Assembly (NCBI RefSeq): GCF_030463535.1
Contig: NC_132879.1
Span: 40,516,597 to 40,580,596 of the forward strand
Source: Salminus brasiliensis
Taxonomy: Eukaryota; Chordata; Actinopteri; Characiformes; Bryconidae
Direction of reading: 5' to 3'
Length of the DNA: 64,000 bases
Below the pieces are notes generated by a model. That model was not told the DNA's origin. It ran no database searches and saw only the letters and a program-made list of their open reading frames with translations. A program made the position numbers and the translations under genes. Shown here piece after piece: positions 32,922 through 44,454 of the stretch. Within the stretch, counting starts at the first letter, position 1. Each line of letters opens with the position of its first letter.

Positions 32922-33665
32922 CCGCTGGACAAAATTATTGGCATCCTCAACTTAATATTTGGTTGCACACCCTACCCTTATAGAAAAATAACTGAAATCA
33001 ATCGCTTCCTATAACCATCAACAAGCTTCTTACACCACTCAACTGGATTTTAGACCACTCTTCCTTTGCAAACTGCTTTAGATCTCTCATATTTGGAGGG
33101 TGCCTTCTCCCAACAGCAATTTTAAGATCTCTCCATGGGTGTTACATGGGACTCATTGCTGGCCACTTCAGAACTCTCCAGTGCTTTGTTTCTATCCATT
33201 TATGGGTGCTTTTTGAAGTATGTTTGGGGTCATTGTCCTGCTGGAAGGCCCATGACCTATGACGCAAACCCAGCTTTCTGTCACTGGGCCCTACATTGCG
33301 ACCCAAAATTCTTTGGTAATCTTCAGATTTCGTGATTCCTTGTACACAGTCTAGGCATCCAGTACCAGAGGCAGCAAAACAAGACCAAAACATTTAAACC
33401 TCCACCATATTTGACTGTAGGTACTGTGTTCTTTTCTCTGTAGGAATTCATTTTCAGGAAACTGTAGAATGATGTGCTTTACCAAAAAGCTCTAGCTCTC
33501 ATCTGTCCGCAAGACGTTTTCCCAAAAGGATATTGGCTTCTGTGCATTTTGACAAACTGAAGTCTAGCTTTTTTATGTCTGTGTCAGCTGTGTGGGTCTC
33601 CTGCCATAGCACTTAATTTCATTCAAATGTCAACTAATAGTTCACACTGACACTGCTGCACCCTG
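32922..33665 (-). mobile_element. truncated Tc1-like transposon
   Basis: Starts with a Tc1-type terminus (CCGCTGGACAAAATTATTGG after TA). The minus strand 33393-33142 encodes part of the catalytic core: FWSCFAASGTG, then [17 protein letters not shown] and LKWPAMSP. The N-terminal DNA-binding part is only faintly visible and no right terminus was found before the TTC repeat at 33675-33702. Inactive. Confidence 0.8.
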
Positions 33666-33702
33666 AATTTGCCTCTTCTTCTTCTTCTTCTTCTTCTGCT
33701 TC

Positions 33703-34269
33703 TTTGTGTTGTTCCAATAAATACAAAAAACAAACATGTGAATAACAAAATATTTGCAATTTTTGCAATAATTGTCTGGGAGAAATACAGTGGTGTGCTT
33801 TCAGCTATGACTGTAGAATGTGAGTTGTTTTTTTTTTTTTTAAATAAAATGTGACCTTGAGGTAGAAGGATATGAACTTCGAATTAGTTACAAATGAGTC
33901 AGGATACTCTTACTTTATGAATACATTTAAGTACTACTTTAGTTCCGAAGGGTTTCGGGACAGGCTTGTAATTTTAAGAATGTTTAAGTACAAGGTTACG
34001 AAATTACAAACACATTACGAACATTTTGGGAAACCCACTGCAAGGAATTAGTTTTGTAAAGCTAAGAACTTCCAAAGCTGAAATCTCAAATGTATAACCA
34101 GGTGCAAACTGACCAGTCTAATTGGTGAAAAAATCACAGTTCTTATTGTGGCCTGTAGGCCGCAAGCAAAGAAAGTGTAGTGAAAGTGAGTTGAAGTGTT
34201 TTTTGTTTTTTTTAGGTTTTCAGGTGACTTTCAAAAATCTATAAAAACACAGTTGTATTTGTGTATATA
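33703..34269. other. intergenic, no gene seen
   Basis: AT-rich sequence without a recognisable feature. Confidence 0.5.
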
Positions 34270-35781
34270 CACTGCTCAAAAAAATAAAGAGAACACTCAA
34301 ATAACACATCCTAGATCTGAATGAATGAAATATTCTCATTAAATACTTTGTTCTGTACAATGCTGAATGTGCTGACAACAAAATCACACAAAAATCATCA
34401 ATGGAAATCAAATTTACTAACCAATGGAGGCCTGTATTTGGGCGTCACACACAAAATTAAAGTGTAAAAACACACTACAGGCTGATCCAACTTTGATGTA
34501 ATGTCCTTGAAACAAGTCAAAATGAGGCTCAGTATTGTGTGTGGCCTCCACGTGCCTTTATGACCTCCCTACAACGCCTGGGCATGCTCCTGATGAGGTG
34601 GCGGATGGTCTCCTGAGGGATCTCCTCCCAGACCATCCGTTGGTTGATGGAGCGAGACATGATGTCCCTGATGTGCTCAATCGGATTCACGTCTGGGGAA
34701 CGTGCGGGCCAGTCCATAGCTCCAATGCCTTCATCTTGCAGGAACTGCTGACACACTCCAGCCACATGAGGTCTAGCATTGTCCTGCATTAGAAGGAACC
34801 CAGGGCCAACCGCACCAGCATATGGTCTCACAAGGGGTCTGAGGATCTCATCTCGGTACCTAATGGCAGTCAGGCTACCTCTGGTGAGCACATGGAGGGC
34901 TGTGCGGCCCTCCAAAGAAATGTCACCCCACACCATTACTGACCCACTGCCAAACCGGTCATGCTGAAGGATGTTGCAGGCAGCAGATCGCTCTCCACAG
35001 CGTCTCCAGACTCTGTCACGTCCGTCACATGTGCTCAGTGTGAACTTGCTTTCATCTGTGAAAAGCACAGGGAATTTGCCAATCCTGGTGTTCTCTGGCA
35101 AATGCCAAGCGTCCTGCACGGTCTTGGGCTGTGAGCACAACCCCCATCTGTGGACGTCGGGCCCTCATATCATCCTCATGGAGTCGGTTTCTAACCGTTT
35201 GTGCAGACACATGCTCATTTGTGGCTTGCTGGAGGTCATTTTGCAGGGCTCTGGCAGTGCTCCTCCTGTTCCTCCTTGCACAAAGGTGGAGGTAGCGGTC
35301 CTGCTGCTGGGTTGTTGCCCTCCTATAGCCTCCTCCACGTCTCCTGGTGTACTGGCCTGTCTCCTGGTAGCGCCTCCAGCCTCTGGACACTACGCCGACA
35401 GACACAGCAAACCTTCTTGCCACAGCTCGCATTGATTTGGCATCCTGGATGAGCTGCACTACCTGAGCCACTTGTGTGGGTTGTAGAGTCTGTCTCATGC
35501 TACCACGAGTGAAAGCACCACCGACATTCAAAAGTGATCAAAACATCAGCCAGAAAGCATAGGTACTGAGAAGTGGTCTGTGGACCCCACCTGCAGAACC
35601 ACACCTTTATTGAGTGTGTCTTGCTAATTGCCAATAATTTCCACCTGTTGTCTATTCCATTTGCACAACAGCATGTGAAATTGATTGTCAATCAGTGTTG
35701 CTTCCTAAGTGGACAGTTTGAATTCACAGAAGTTTAATTTACTTGGAGTTATATTGTGTTGTTTAAGTGTTCCCTTTTTTT
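34270..35781 (-). mobile_element. nearly complete Tc1-like transposon with one frame break
   Basis: The left terminus is CACTGCTCAAAAAAATAAAG after TA at 34268. The right arm ends TTAAGTGTTCCCTTTTTTT without its last bases. The transposase reads on the minus strand: DNA-binding part from about 35495 ([20 protein letters not shown]) to about 35055, then after a frame change at 35.05-35.14 kb the catalytic part with [21 protein letters not shown] and SPDVNPIEHI down to 34529. All three catalytic acidic residues are kept. A single shift therefore separates the two halves. The damaged right terminus suggests the copy is no longer mobile. Confidence 0.9.
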
Positions 35782-35789
35782 ATTTGTAT

Positions 35790-37989
35790 ATTTATTTGTA
35801 TTTCAGTTGTAGGTGTATTTTTCAGTTTTGGTGTAGTTTTGCATTATCTATGCAGTTCTGCTCACATGTGTGATAACAGTAAATCCACTTGTGGGCCAAA
35901 TACAAAACATTAATCTATATAAATGTCGGTTTGTAGAGGTTGAAGACTGAGGCGGACGTACATGCAGGATAGCGGCATGGACATGCAGACATGCACAAAA
36001 CCAAACAAAGGAAGGCTGAAACAAAGGGGTACTTATAGGAAGGATAATGAGGAACACTTGGGAGTAACAAGGGGGTGTGGAATAACTTGTTTTAACTTGT
36101 TTTAAAATAATAATAACTTGTTTTAAAAATATATCTTTGCTATGTTTGTATCATGTTAATATTTAATAGTCACATACTGCAATATATTCCCAATCATCCC
36201 ATATTTTAACAGATTTTCCCCCAACAGACAGCTAATTTCAGACAGACTGACAACTGTTTTTGGCTATACTGCAGTCAATTTAAGTTACTTAATTAAGTTT
36301 TCTGGTTAATACCTGGTGGCCTTCTGAAACCAGCTAATGCTCATGTGCCACAATATTTGTAAACATAGGGTTGATCTATGTGGTTAAAACGCAAAATTGG
36401 GCATATTGTAGCTTTTATTGTGGACATAATGTAGAACTGTACTCACGATTTGAGCACCACTGTAAATTTTAGGGGTGATGTTTTTCATTTTAGGGGTGAT
36501 TGTAAAATAATCTGTGTAAACTTGGTGATTTTAGGTACACTGAAACATTACACTTTCTAAATGCATTTACATAATTTATTCATTTCAGCACATCTACCCT
36601 GTTAATCAATGTGCCAATAATGCATACACACTATGCAATGTTCACCACTAAATACCAACATACAACATCAATGGGCTAAAATGTATTGAACATAAAACTT
36701 GGAGAGATTTTGCTGTTTGCAGTTTGATATGATTGTTTATATAAGCTAAAACAGTTATTTAGCAGGCTTCTGCAGGGTCTTTAGTATGATACACAGCTGC
36801 ATTTTTCTTAGGTATCTCGGGGGAACAACAACTCCAGCCCGTGGTACAGAGCAATCAATGCACCACTGTGTCTACAAGTTAACGTCTTTAATGACCACCT
36901 TCCGTGTTAATTAATACAGTCCATGCTATGTCTCGCTTATTAGGTATTCTCACTATTAGGTAGGTGGTCATAATATTCTCATATGACTGTTTATGCTGGC
37001 ACGTTTGATTTCTTATTCCATTATATGAGTTATCAAATAAGGGAGAAAGCATACACACACCACAGTTATTCGCATAATGCAGAAAATCGATTGAATAAGA
37101 AGGCAAACATTCAACACATTCGGCAAGTATTTGTTCATAAGTACATAACATGTCAGCTGGCTGACCCAAAACCAGAATTCTTCAGAATGTGATTCATATT
37201 TTCAAAACAACCTCTAGAGTAAACATTTATATCACAGCCAGTGCCAGCAGAAGTCATGGACAGGTGACAAGACTAATCAAGACACTCATGCTATAATGAC
37301 TCCTGAGGAAGCCAAAATTAAACTTAAGCCTGCATGGGAATGGCTTAATAATCCAACATCATTAGTTGTAAGCATCCCTGTAACAATGCAGACTAAGCTA
37401 TGAGGAATGCAAAACTTCTGTCAGTTAATTAATAACATTCAGTTTGTTATTTTATGGACACTTATGTTGTGATGTGTTAGTTCATGAGAACTTTGCACAT
37501 AGGATATTTTTCCCAGACAACAGATCTCACACAAACATGGCTTTGACAGATAGTTGTTGTTTTTGATTGTTTAGTCTTGTACACAATCAAATGGTTTTCA
37601 AAGTCTTCATTACACAGCACCATTGACTGACATTATATGCAGTGGTAATGGAGTTGTGCCCTGCACCCTAAGCCACATTGGTAAATAGTGTATTCTGAAA
37701 CATGAGAAAATAAATTCTATAAAATGTGAACTACAAAGTCTGCTATTTATATAATTAGTCTGATGTTTATATAATAATAATATATGGTATGTTCGGCATT
37801 GTAGATAGATATTATATGTTAAATATTGTACGACTTATTGTACAACCTATGTTGTACTGTTGTGTCAAAAGACAGTTATTGTTGTTTAAACTGACTTACC
37901 GTCATGTTGGACTGCTCGGTTAAAATGTAGTTTGGGGTAACTCCTAAGTTTACTGACTGGTGTTGGCTTATAATATAATTTAATATATT

Positions 37990-37993
<4 letters not shown>
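35790..37993. other. intergenic upstream of rsph9, no gene seen
   Basis: AT-rich. AACTTGTTTTAA words repeat at 36086-36125. A TGGTCATAATATT/AATGACCACCTT pair at 36889-36985 may be an old inverted-repeat element. No coding potential. Confidence 0.5.

Positions 37994-38053
<60 letters not shown>
37994..38053. repeat. (TA)n microsatellite
   Basis: About 30 uninterrupted TA dinucleotides, 85 bp left of the NRF1-like site of rsph9. Confidence 0.95.
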
Positions 38054-38059
<6 letters not shown>

Positions 38060-38137
38060 ATCCTTCTTGTATTGAAATATGCATTGCAACACAACCGTCG
38101 CGAATCTCCTAACATTCGCAGTTTACATGTGTTTACA

Positions 38138-38147
38138 GCGCATGCGC
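38138..38147 (+). promoter_or_regulatory. NRF1-like site in the rsph9 promoter
   Basis: The perfect palindrome GCGCATGCGC matches the core of the vertebrate NRF1 consensus. It lies 409 bp before the rsph9 start codon in a CpG-richer patch (38090-38520). Confidence 0.65.
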
Positions 38148-38418
38148 TGCCACTGGCCTGTAACTGCTGGCGTAAATCCGTGGTTCTGCGGCTCTGCAGA
38201 CAGACCCTTCTCAAAGACCCTGCACTCTTCAAGCCTTAAGCCACTTTACCAGAGCCTTGGAAACTGCTTAAATGAAGTGTGAGTATCCTTGTTCAATGTT
38301 GAGATAATCATTACAGATGAAGTACGTGGTATCAAAACCGCATCGAATCATGCTAGTTCAATGCCAGCCTTTGTCGTTGTACGGGAAACCCACGCCAGTT
38401 TGAGCCGTTTCGTGCGAT

Positions 38419-38432
38419 GTTGCTACGGCAAC
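38419..38432 (+). promoter_or_regulatory. RFX X-box-like motif in the rsph9 promoter
   Basis: GTTGCTACGGCAAC is an inverted pair GTTGC/GCAAC with a 4-bp spacer, the form bound by RFX factors in promoters of ciliary genes. It lies 124 bp before the rsph9 ATG. The motif is seen directly; binding is an inference that fits the product's role in motile cilia. Confidence 0.75.
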
Positions 38433-38555
38433 AAGTAACCAAGAGATTTGTTTACCACGAGCAAGCTGCTAGCGATGATAGGGCTGGCAAACTAAGCAAC
38501 GTTTGCTAGCCAGACACCCGCATACGATTTAATTGCTGTTTTAAAGGTGGTTGAC

Positions 38556-38782
38556 ATGGAGTTTAATGCGTTGTACTGTTCACTAGATTTAGTGTCTGGA
38601 AGCGGCGTGACCATTAAAACTGAGCAGAGAGCAGCCCTGCAAACTTCTCTGGTCATTCTAAAGAGAAATTTCAAATTCAGCCGCGTTCTATTCTGGGGAA
38701 AGATTTGGGGAATTAAAAATGATTATTTCATAGCTCAGGGGGTTGGAGAGGATGAACTGAGTGACAAAAAGTGTTTATACAG
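38556..38782 (+). CDS. rsph9: rsph9 exon 1
   Basis: 75 codons plus 2 nt. The donor is AG|GTAAGG. The split serine codon is completed by exon 2. Confidence 0.95.
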
Positions 38783-38824
38783 GTAAGGGGCATATTTCAA
38801 TTATATATATGTAAAGCATGTATC

Positions 38825-38866
<42 letters not shown>

Positions 38867-41800
38867 AGATAGATAGATAGATAGATAAATATCTACTTCA
38901 AACAAAGATTTGGAGACAACGTAGTGCTAGCAAACCAAGTAGTGCTAGTGGAATAAGTATAGTGCTAACTGTGACATTAAAAAGTTGGGCGTTACTTCAG
39001 CAAAATACCGTAACAGGAGAAGAAATAAAAATCTCTAATGCACAGTTCTGCTATTCAACGTTTTACCAGCTCTACCATTTTTAAATAGCATTTTGGCTGA
39101 AATCTGTTCCTAATCTGTTTTGAAAATTTCATTTCATTATACAATTGCAAAAATGCATTTGTTGATACAATCTGTTTAAGTGAACTCTGAATTGTGATGT
39201 CATATTTCTTCTGATCTAGCTTTAACTGCATGGATTGGCACTTGCTCCCTCCTGCCACTGAGGCCCTGATAGCAGAGGTGGCAGTGGCAGCCAAAGGGCG
39301 TTTTACGGGTGACCCATCATATGAGTATGAACACACAGAGACTCAACAGCAGGGAGAGAGAGGCCAGACAAAAAAGGTAAGTTTGAGACATGTTGATCCA
39401 ATAGTCCTAAGGTGTCCAATTCAGTTACTGGAGCTCAAGGTGTACCTCAGCTAAGAAATCACTACACTACTAAGGCACTCCAGGACCATAACTGAACACC
39501 TTATCAAATCAAATCAAATTTATTTGTATAGCGCTTTTTCAACTTTTGTTGTTGCAAAGCAGCTTTACACAATCAGTAATTAGTAAAAAAGACAGTAGGG
39601 CTTCAACAACGAATCGATAAAATGGATTATTAAAAGTGTTGCCAACAAATGTTATTATCGATTTGTTGTGTTGCACGATCTATGCATTACTCGCTTACAT
39701 CACCTGTGGCGCTTCGTCTACGGTGGAAAAAATAAATAAATATGATCGAGTTGAAAGAAGCAGGAGCAGAAGACTACTAACTTACTTCACAGCTAAAAAG
39801 ATTACATCACATAATGTGAGTGTGTGCTGTTTCAGGATTGGATCATTCAATTTTATTTCTCTTCCGAAATCCGATTCAGCATTTTCTAGTGTCAATAGGC
39901 CAATCCTGATGCCCATCTTTAATAATAATATCACCCTTTGATATGATTTGATTTTCAAAAAAATGTTACAATTCTTTCATTTATTTTCAGTGCGAGAGTA
40001 AGATATACTTGGCGTAAGTTATGTTGCATGCTGACCTTAAATATGATGAGATAATTTTTTTCTGGCTGTAGGTGAAAGTGAACGAAGAGAAGAGGTTGAC
40101 TGTGACTGTGTACACCATTGATAAAGAGGTAGCTGTTATACCTCGTGGTGCATACATTAAGAACCTTTGTGGCATCGTACAAACTAACCGCAGCTTTAAG
40201 GGTATGTTATGGCACAACGTTGAGATTTGTGTGTATTGAAGTCTATGTGTGAGCCAGTGTGTACTTTTGGAGATGGGATGCAACTGTTTGTGAGCGTTGG
40301 TTCATACCGTGAATCTTTTAAACATGGTTGGATTCCTTCAAGGAATACCAAAATAGTTCTCATGCACAAGGTTAGGCTTACAACACAGAGCTGTTGTAAC
40401 TCCAATCTATTAGATATGCTTATTAGGCTGGTCCACATTGGAGATGTAAAGTCAGAAGCTCATCTGTTGCAGTTTGTGTTGGTCATCTTCTACTTAACCT
40501 CTAGCCAACAGCTACCTGTTAAGTTCTATAATTACAGACCGCAGTGCTGTGACGACCAATTAATAAAACTGGTTAGTTTTGATTGGTGGGCTATTCTAAT
40601 TCCAGCAGTGATTACTGAGGTGTTTAAAAACATCAGCAGCACTGCAGTGTCTGATCCACTCATACAAGCGCAAAACACACCACCACATCAGTGTCAGTGT
40701 CTGTCAAGTCCTGACCATTAAAGAACAGGGTGAAAAGAGGCTAAAAAAAATATGGAGGAACAGGGACTACTGTTTTTATATAACTTCAAACATGCACCTA
40801 TTCAGTAAGTAGACCTGATAAAACAGACAATGAGTGTAGATACAAGGAGGTAGTGTTTATGTTATGGCTAATCAGTGTATATCCAGTTATTCACAATTCT
40901 GTTTACCTCTGCCTCTGATAAAATGATAATGTTATAAAATGATATTATACAGAGAGATACAGGGCAACCAATCAGAAAAACAAAGCTAATTTACATATCT
41001 CAGTCTTAAAGACATGGTACCAAAAAAAGGAATGTTTATGGAAAAATTAATTATTAAACTTGTTTGTTACAAGCTAGCCCATACTAGCTTCTTTGACATA
41101 AATTAGCTTTATTACTGTCAAATCTATTTCATCTTAAAAATAATTACTACTTACAGTTACAACCCTGGAATAACAGTTGTCACGTATCTTTCATACTACT
41201 AATACTTCACTGTCTTGTCCTTAGGCCTGAACCCATCTGAGGCAGCAAAGCTGAGCAACTGTTTACACTTCTCTGAATCCAGGAAACTGAGGAAGAAAAC
41301 CATCTTGGAAATGGTCAATCTGAACCCCTTGATTGACTTCCTGGACCCTCTGAGTGAGGACGTTCCGAAAGGTGAAACTTTTACATACCAACATTGGACC
41401 TAGCTGTAAGCATTTATCTTACTTATTGTCCTCGGAGGTAGTTACAGTCCTTTAATTAAATACCATCATGACTATGTTATGATCTGAAAAGCTCATTTTT
41501 CTTCATGATGTGCAGGTTTTCCTCATGACCTGCTCACTGTTGTGGACTAGTATTACTATACGTAGGACATGACATTATTATAATGTAGCAGTCTGTAGCA
41601 GTATAATGTCATGTTTTCGCTTGACTCTTGAGTACTGATGCCTTCTCCTCTCAATCTCTCAATGCTGATAACTACACAAAAGTACATTGTACACATATTT
41701 GGACCTGTGTACCTGGTCAAGCCCCAGAGTGATAATGACTTTCAAATTCATGTCAAAAGGAACAGTAATGTTCTGTTTCTCATCTACACGCATTAGCTGT

Positions 41801-43761
41801 CCAGCTGTACACTTTTCTTCCATTAGCTGATGAAGGAACCCTCCTCTCTGTCTTCAATGTATTGATATTATATATATATATTACTGATATTATCAGTAAG
41901 CTAAATCTAATCGTCCTCGACCCGCAGATATTCCAAAGTATGGAATTGAGTTTACGCCACATGATTCACATCTCTGCTGGTTTAACCAATACTCTGGAAT
42001 GATCACATTTCCAAGAGTCTTATCGTTGGAACTATGCTTTCTCATGCTTCCTCTTTACCACTTCACTTGCAAGTCCAACAGAACACAGGTCTCTCCATCT
42101 TACTGAATATGTTATCTTCTAATCTAATCTTAACCTACATTACCTCTTCTCCAGCTCTTTCCGGTTACTTATTTTCCCCCCACATACCCAGATACACAAC
42201 ACTTTAATCCATGTGCTTCCGGTCCCGACTTAGCCCAGGGCTCTTCTCCATCATTCACCGTCAGTGTAATTTTGTCTACCTATTCACCAAGAAGTTCTAC
42301 ATGCAGGCATCCCTGCTTATTTTACACTTTTAATTTCCATTTAAAAGCACCAGATCATTAAACAAAAAAGTAATGTTATAATTACAAACATATTTACATA
42401 TATCTGTGTATTCAGCATATAAGAAATTTTCACTAAACCCCTGCAGTTATGCCAACTAACAAGTAATTTAATGCAGTGCTGCTCATCTCCTTCAGTTAGA
42501 AGTAGGGCTGCTGAGCATGAACAGGGCAGAGGCAGGGACAACTCATTACATATGAATAGCTGCTAAAAACTTTGTCTGTCTTGATTAAATGTTGAATTAA
42601 AGAGAAGTAAAATGCAAACAGTAGGGCTTCAACAACGAATCGAATCTTTAAAATAAGTTTAACATCAAGAAGTAAATACATGACAAAACATAACGGCGCA
42701 CTCACTATGTGAACCTGCATAGCACCGCACATGCTGTTTTTTGCTTGTTAACTGGACAATGACAGTGATAGATTATGTGTGTGTTAGCTACTTTTATTAT
42801 CAGTTTAATTTGCTTAGGCAGTGTTTAAATGTGCTTTATAAAAACATGTAACTTGTACACAATGGTGGTAATTAATGATTAAGCTTCATAAAATTATAAA
42901 TAAATTCGATTTAATTTCATTGAATTTAACAATTTATTATATTATTGAATTATTGTACACATTTATTTGCTGTTATTCAATGTTCTATTTTTACATAAAA
43001 TAAATAAATGTATTTTAATCCAATTCATCAATTAATGGAAACAAATAATTGACAGGTTAACAATTTATTAAAATAATTTTTAGTTGCAGTCCTAGTAAAC
43101 AGTAATATTTTTTGAAGATATGTTACCCAATGTTAGCTTATTTTACCATGGATTAAGCTTTAACAGTTCTCTCTCCTGTTCTTGTTTTCATTCTTTGCAT
43201 TAACTTGCATGCAATTACAATTCACATGGAAGTACAAACCAGGCAATAGAGACTGTGTACTTATTGCCTAGCAAGCAAAATAAAACATTTAAATCTTAAT
43301 ATAACACACTCAATGAATTATGAAAATGTAACTGTAATTTAACACGTAATTTAAAAAATATATTCCAATACATTTTAGAGGCATTGTTAGAGACAGGTTC
43401 TTAGAATCACCTGTAATGATATAATAATGTCTAGAAAAATACAGAGTGGCAGATTTGATTATTTTTATAAACTGCGATTAATTTACAATATGGCAGCATG
43501 ACTGTCAGCTAGGAGCCATCTCTTAGACCACCCAGCTGTACTTATAAACACACTTCCAAAACAGTACTCCCTCTCTGTCTCTCTGTATTTGTTTTAATAG
43601 GATCGTGGAGTGTGCATTTTGAGCAAAGCAGCAGAGTGTGCACTATACAGAGTCTGCTATGGCACGGCCTGACCTTCTTCAACGTGCCTATGACCCCCCA
43701 GCACGGTTACATCTACATTGGAGATGGGCTCAAGAACCTGGACTTGTCATTCACGCTGTAG
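38556..43761 (+). CDS. rsph9: radial spoke head protein 9 homologue, complete five-exon gene
   Basis: RSPH9 is a head component of the radial spokes of 9+2 motile cilia and flagella, needed for the central-pair beat pattern. Human mutations cause primary ciliary dyskinesia. Five exons join in frame with GT-AG borders: 38556-38782, 39220-39376, 40072-40201, 41225-41371 and 43601-43761, giving 273 residues against 276 in human. Conserved strings include RVLFWGKIWGI (43-53), WHLLPPATE (82-90), GDPSYEYEHTE (106-116), AVIPRGA (149-155), EAAKLSN (177-183), SLLWHGLTF (238-246) and the ending YIYIGDGLKNLDLSF. ATG at 38556 is chosen because the homologous protein begins there; an in-frame GTG lies just upstream. 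The variable stretch at about 118-128 is a few residues shorter than in human. Introns 2, 3 and 4 hold repeat fragments. mrps18a converges on it. Confidence 0.97.
38824..38888. repeat. (TA)n-(GA)n-(GATA)n compound microsatellite
   Basis: Adjacent AT, AG and GATA runs, 41 bp into rsph9 intron 1. Confidence 0.95.
39220..39376 (+). CDS. rsph9: rsph9 exon 2
   Basis: 157 nt between TCTGATCTAG and AAG|GTAAGT. It carries LLPPATE and GDPSYEYEHTE. Confidence 0.95.
39498..39580 (-). repeat. L2-type LINE/SINE 3' tail
   Basis: AATCAAATTTATTTGTATAG followed by CGCTTTTTCAAC and GCAAAGCAGCTTTACAC is the reverse complement of the common fish L2-type 3' end. rsph9 intron 2. Confidence 0.7.
39594..39800 (+). 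repeat. hAT-type non-autonomous fragment (copy 1)
   Basis: Begins AGTAGGGCTTCAACAACGAA, followed by ATCGATAAAATGGATTATTA. The same terminus occurs at 42619 in intron 4. Fits the terminus of a fish hAT-derived repeat. The right end was not found. Confidence 0.5.
40072..40201 (+). CDS. rsph9: rsph9 exon 3
   Basis: 130 nt between TTCTGGCTGTAG and G|GTATGT. It carries AVIPRGA. Confidence 0.95.
40424..40879. repeat. non-autonomous DNA transposon in rsph9 intron 3
   Basis: The right end TGTTATGGCTAATCAGTGTA (40860-40879) and the internal words TCAGCAGCACTGCAGTGTCT and CCTGACCATTAAAGAACAGG belong to the fish repeat family also found at 27505-27640. The left boundary is approximate. Large internal parts of the family consensus appear to be missing. 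Confidence 0.55.
41225..41371 (+). CDS. rsph9: rsph9 exon 4
   Basis: 147 nt between TTGTCCTTAG and G|GTGAAA. It carries LNPSEAAKLSN and LIDFLDPLSEDVPKG. Confidence 0.95.
41372..42618. other. rsph9 intron 4, first part, no gene seen
   Basis: AT-rich intron with a short AT run at 41866-41880. Nothing recognisable. Confidence 0.5.
42619..43098 (+). repeat. hAT-type non-autonomous element (copy 2)
   Basis: Starts CAGTAGGGCTTCAACAACGA and ends near 43098 with AATTTTTAGTTGCAGTCCTA, which read from the minus strand begins TAGGACTGCAACTAAAAATT, an imperfect inverted terminus. AT-rich interior without coding capacity. Confidence 0.55.
43601..43761 (+). CDS. rsph9: rsph9 exon 5 with stop codon
   Basis: 161 nt after GTTTTAATAG, ending in TAG at 43759-43761. 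It carries SLLWHGLTFFNVP and YIYIGDGLKNLD. Confidence 0.97.
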
Positions 43762-43823
43762 GATGAGGACAGACTCTACAGAGGCAACAACAGATGCAAG
43801 CATAAAGGCTGAGAACAGTAAAA

Positions 43824-43857
43824 AATAAATTACAGTTCCTGTAAATGAACCAATAAA
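43824..43857 (+). terminator. rsph9 polyadenylation signals
   Basis: AATAAA at 43824-43829 and again at 43852-43857, 63 and 91 bp past the stop codon. Confidence 0.7.
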
Positions 43858-44228
43858 AAAGATTAACCTTTGCGGATTCACAATTGTTCTTTTTTTTGCT
43901 GGATGACTAGCGGGCCGGCAATAACAAATGCTATTCACTCAAAGAAACACAAAGTAGCTACTCCAGTGAGGTATATAGAGACCATTTATTATCAGGAACA
44001 TCTGCTTTGTGTTCTGGGAACATAACACCAACAACCCACATCAAATGTCTACCCGTAACCCAGATGGTGAAAAAAACAAAAATGTTATTTTAAGTTCAAG
44101 TTTTACTTGAAGTACTTGTGTTGACAAACAGTAACTAGTATGCTTAATTATCAGTTACTCTAGAGAAGTTCCTGTAGGTCCCTGTTGTCTCATCTACAGC
44201 ATAGTCTTCACTGTTGTTTGAGCACACA

Positions 44229-44373
44229 TCAGTGCTTTATGTAGATTGGCTTGGGGCTGAATCGGACATTGTTCTTTAAAGCAGAGTGTCCCACTGGCAT
44301 ACGAATCTTACACCATTTTAGTCCTGTTTTGTAGATGGGCTTCATCGATTTCACAGAGTAGCTCGTCAGGTAC
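44229..44373 (-). CDS. mrps18a: mrps18a exon 6 with stop codon
   Basis: 145 nt after TTTGTACAG, ending TGA at 44231-44229. It encodes [20 protein letters not shown] and the C-terminus ending PIYIKH. A possible polyadenylation signal (AATAAA on the minus strand) is at 43990-43985. Confidence 0.95.
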
Positions 44374-44418
44374 CTGTACAAATGACACAACAGCACTGCC
44401 TCAACAAACTTAGAAAAG

Positions 44419-44454
<36 letters not shown>

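Noticed and set aside
34971..35435. 154-codon plus-strand open frame
   Set aside because: It is the opposite-strand shadow of the Tc1 transposase N-terminal half.
34529..35531. long minus-strand frames as a host gene
   Set aside because: They are the two halves of a Tc1 transposase with TDES, QDNARPH and NPIEH motifs.
37994..38053. (TA)n tract as an origin or structural element
   Set aside because: Simple dinucleotide microsatellites of this length are common in fish genomes; nothing else supports a special role.
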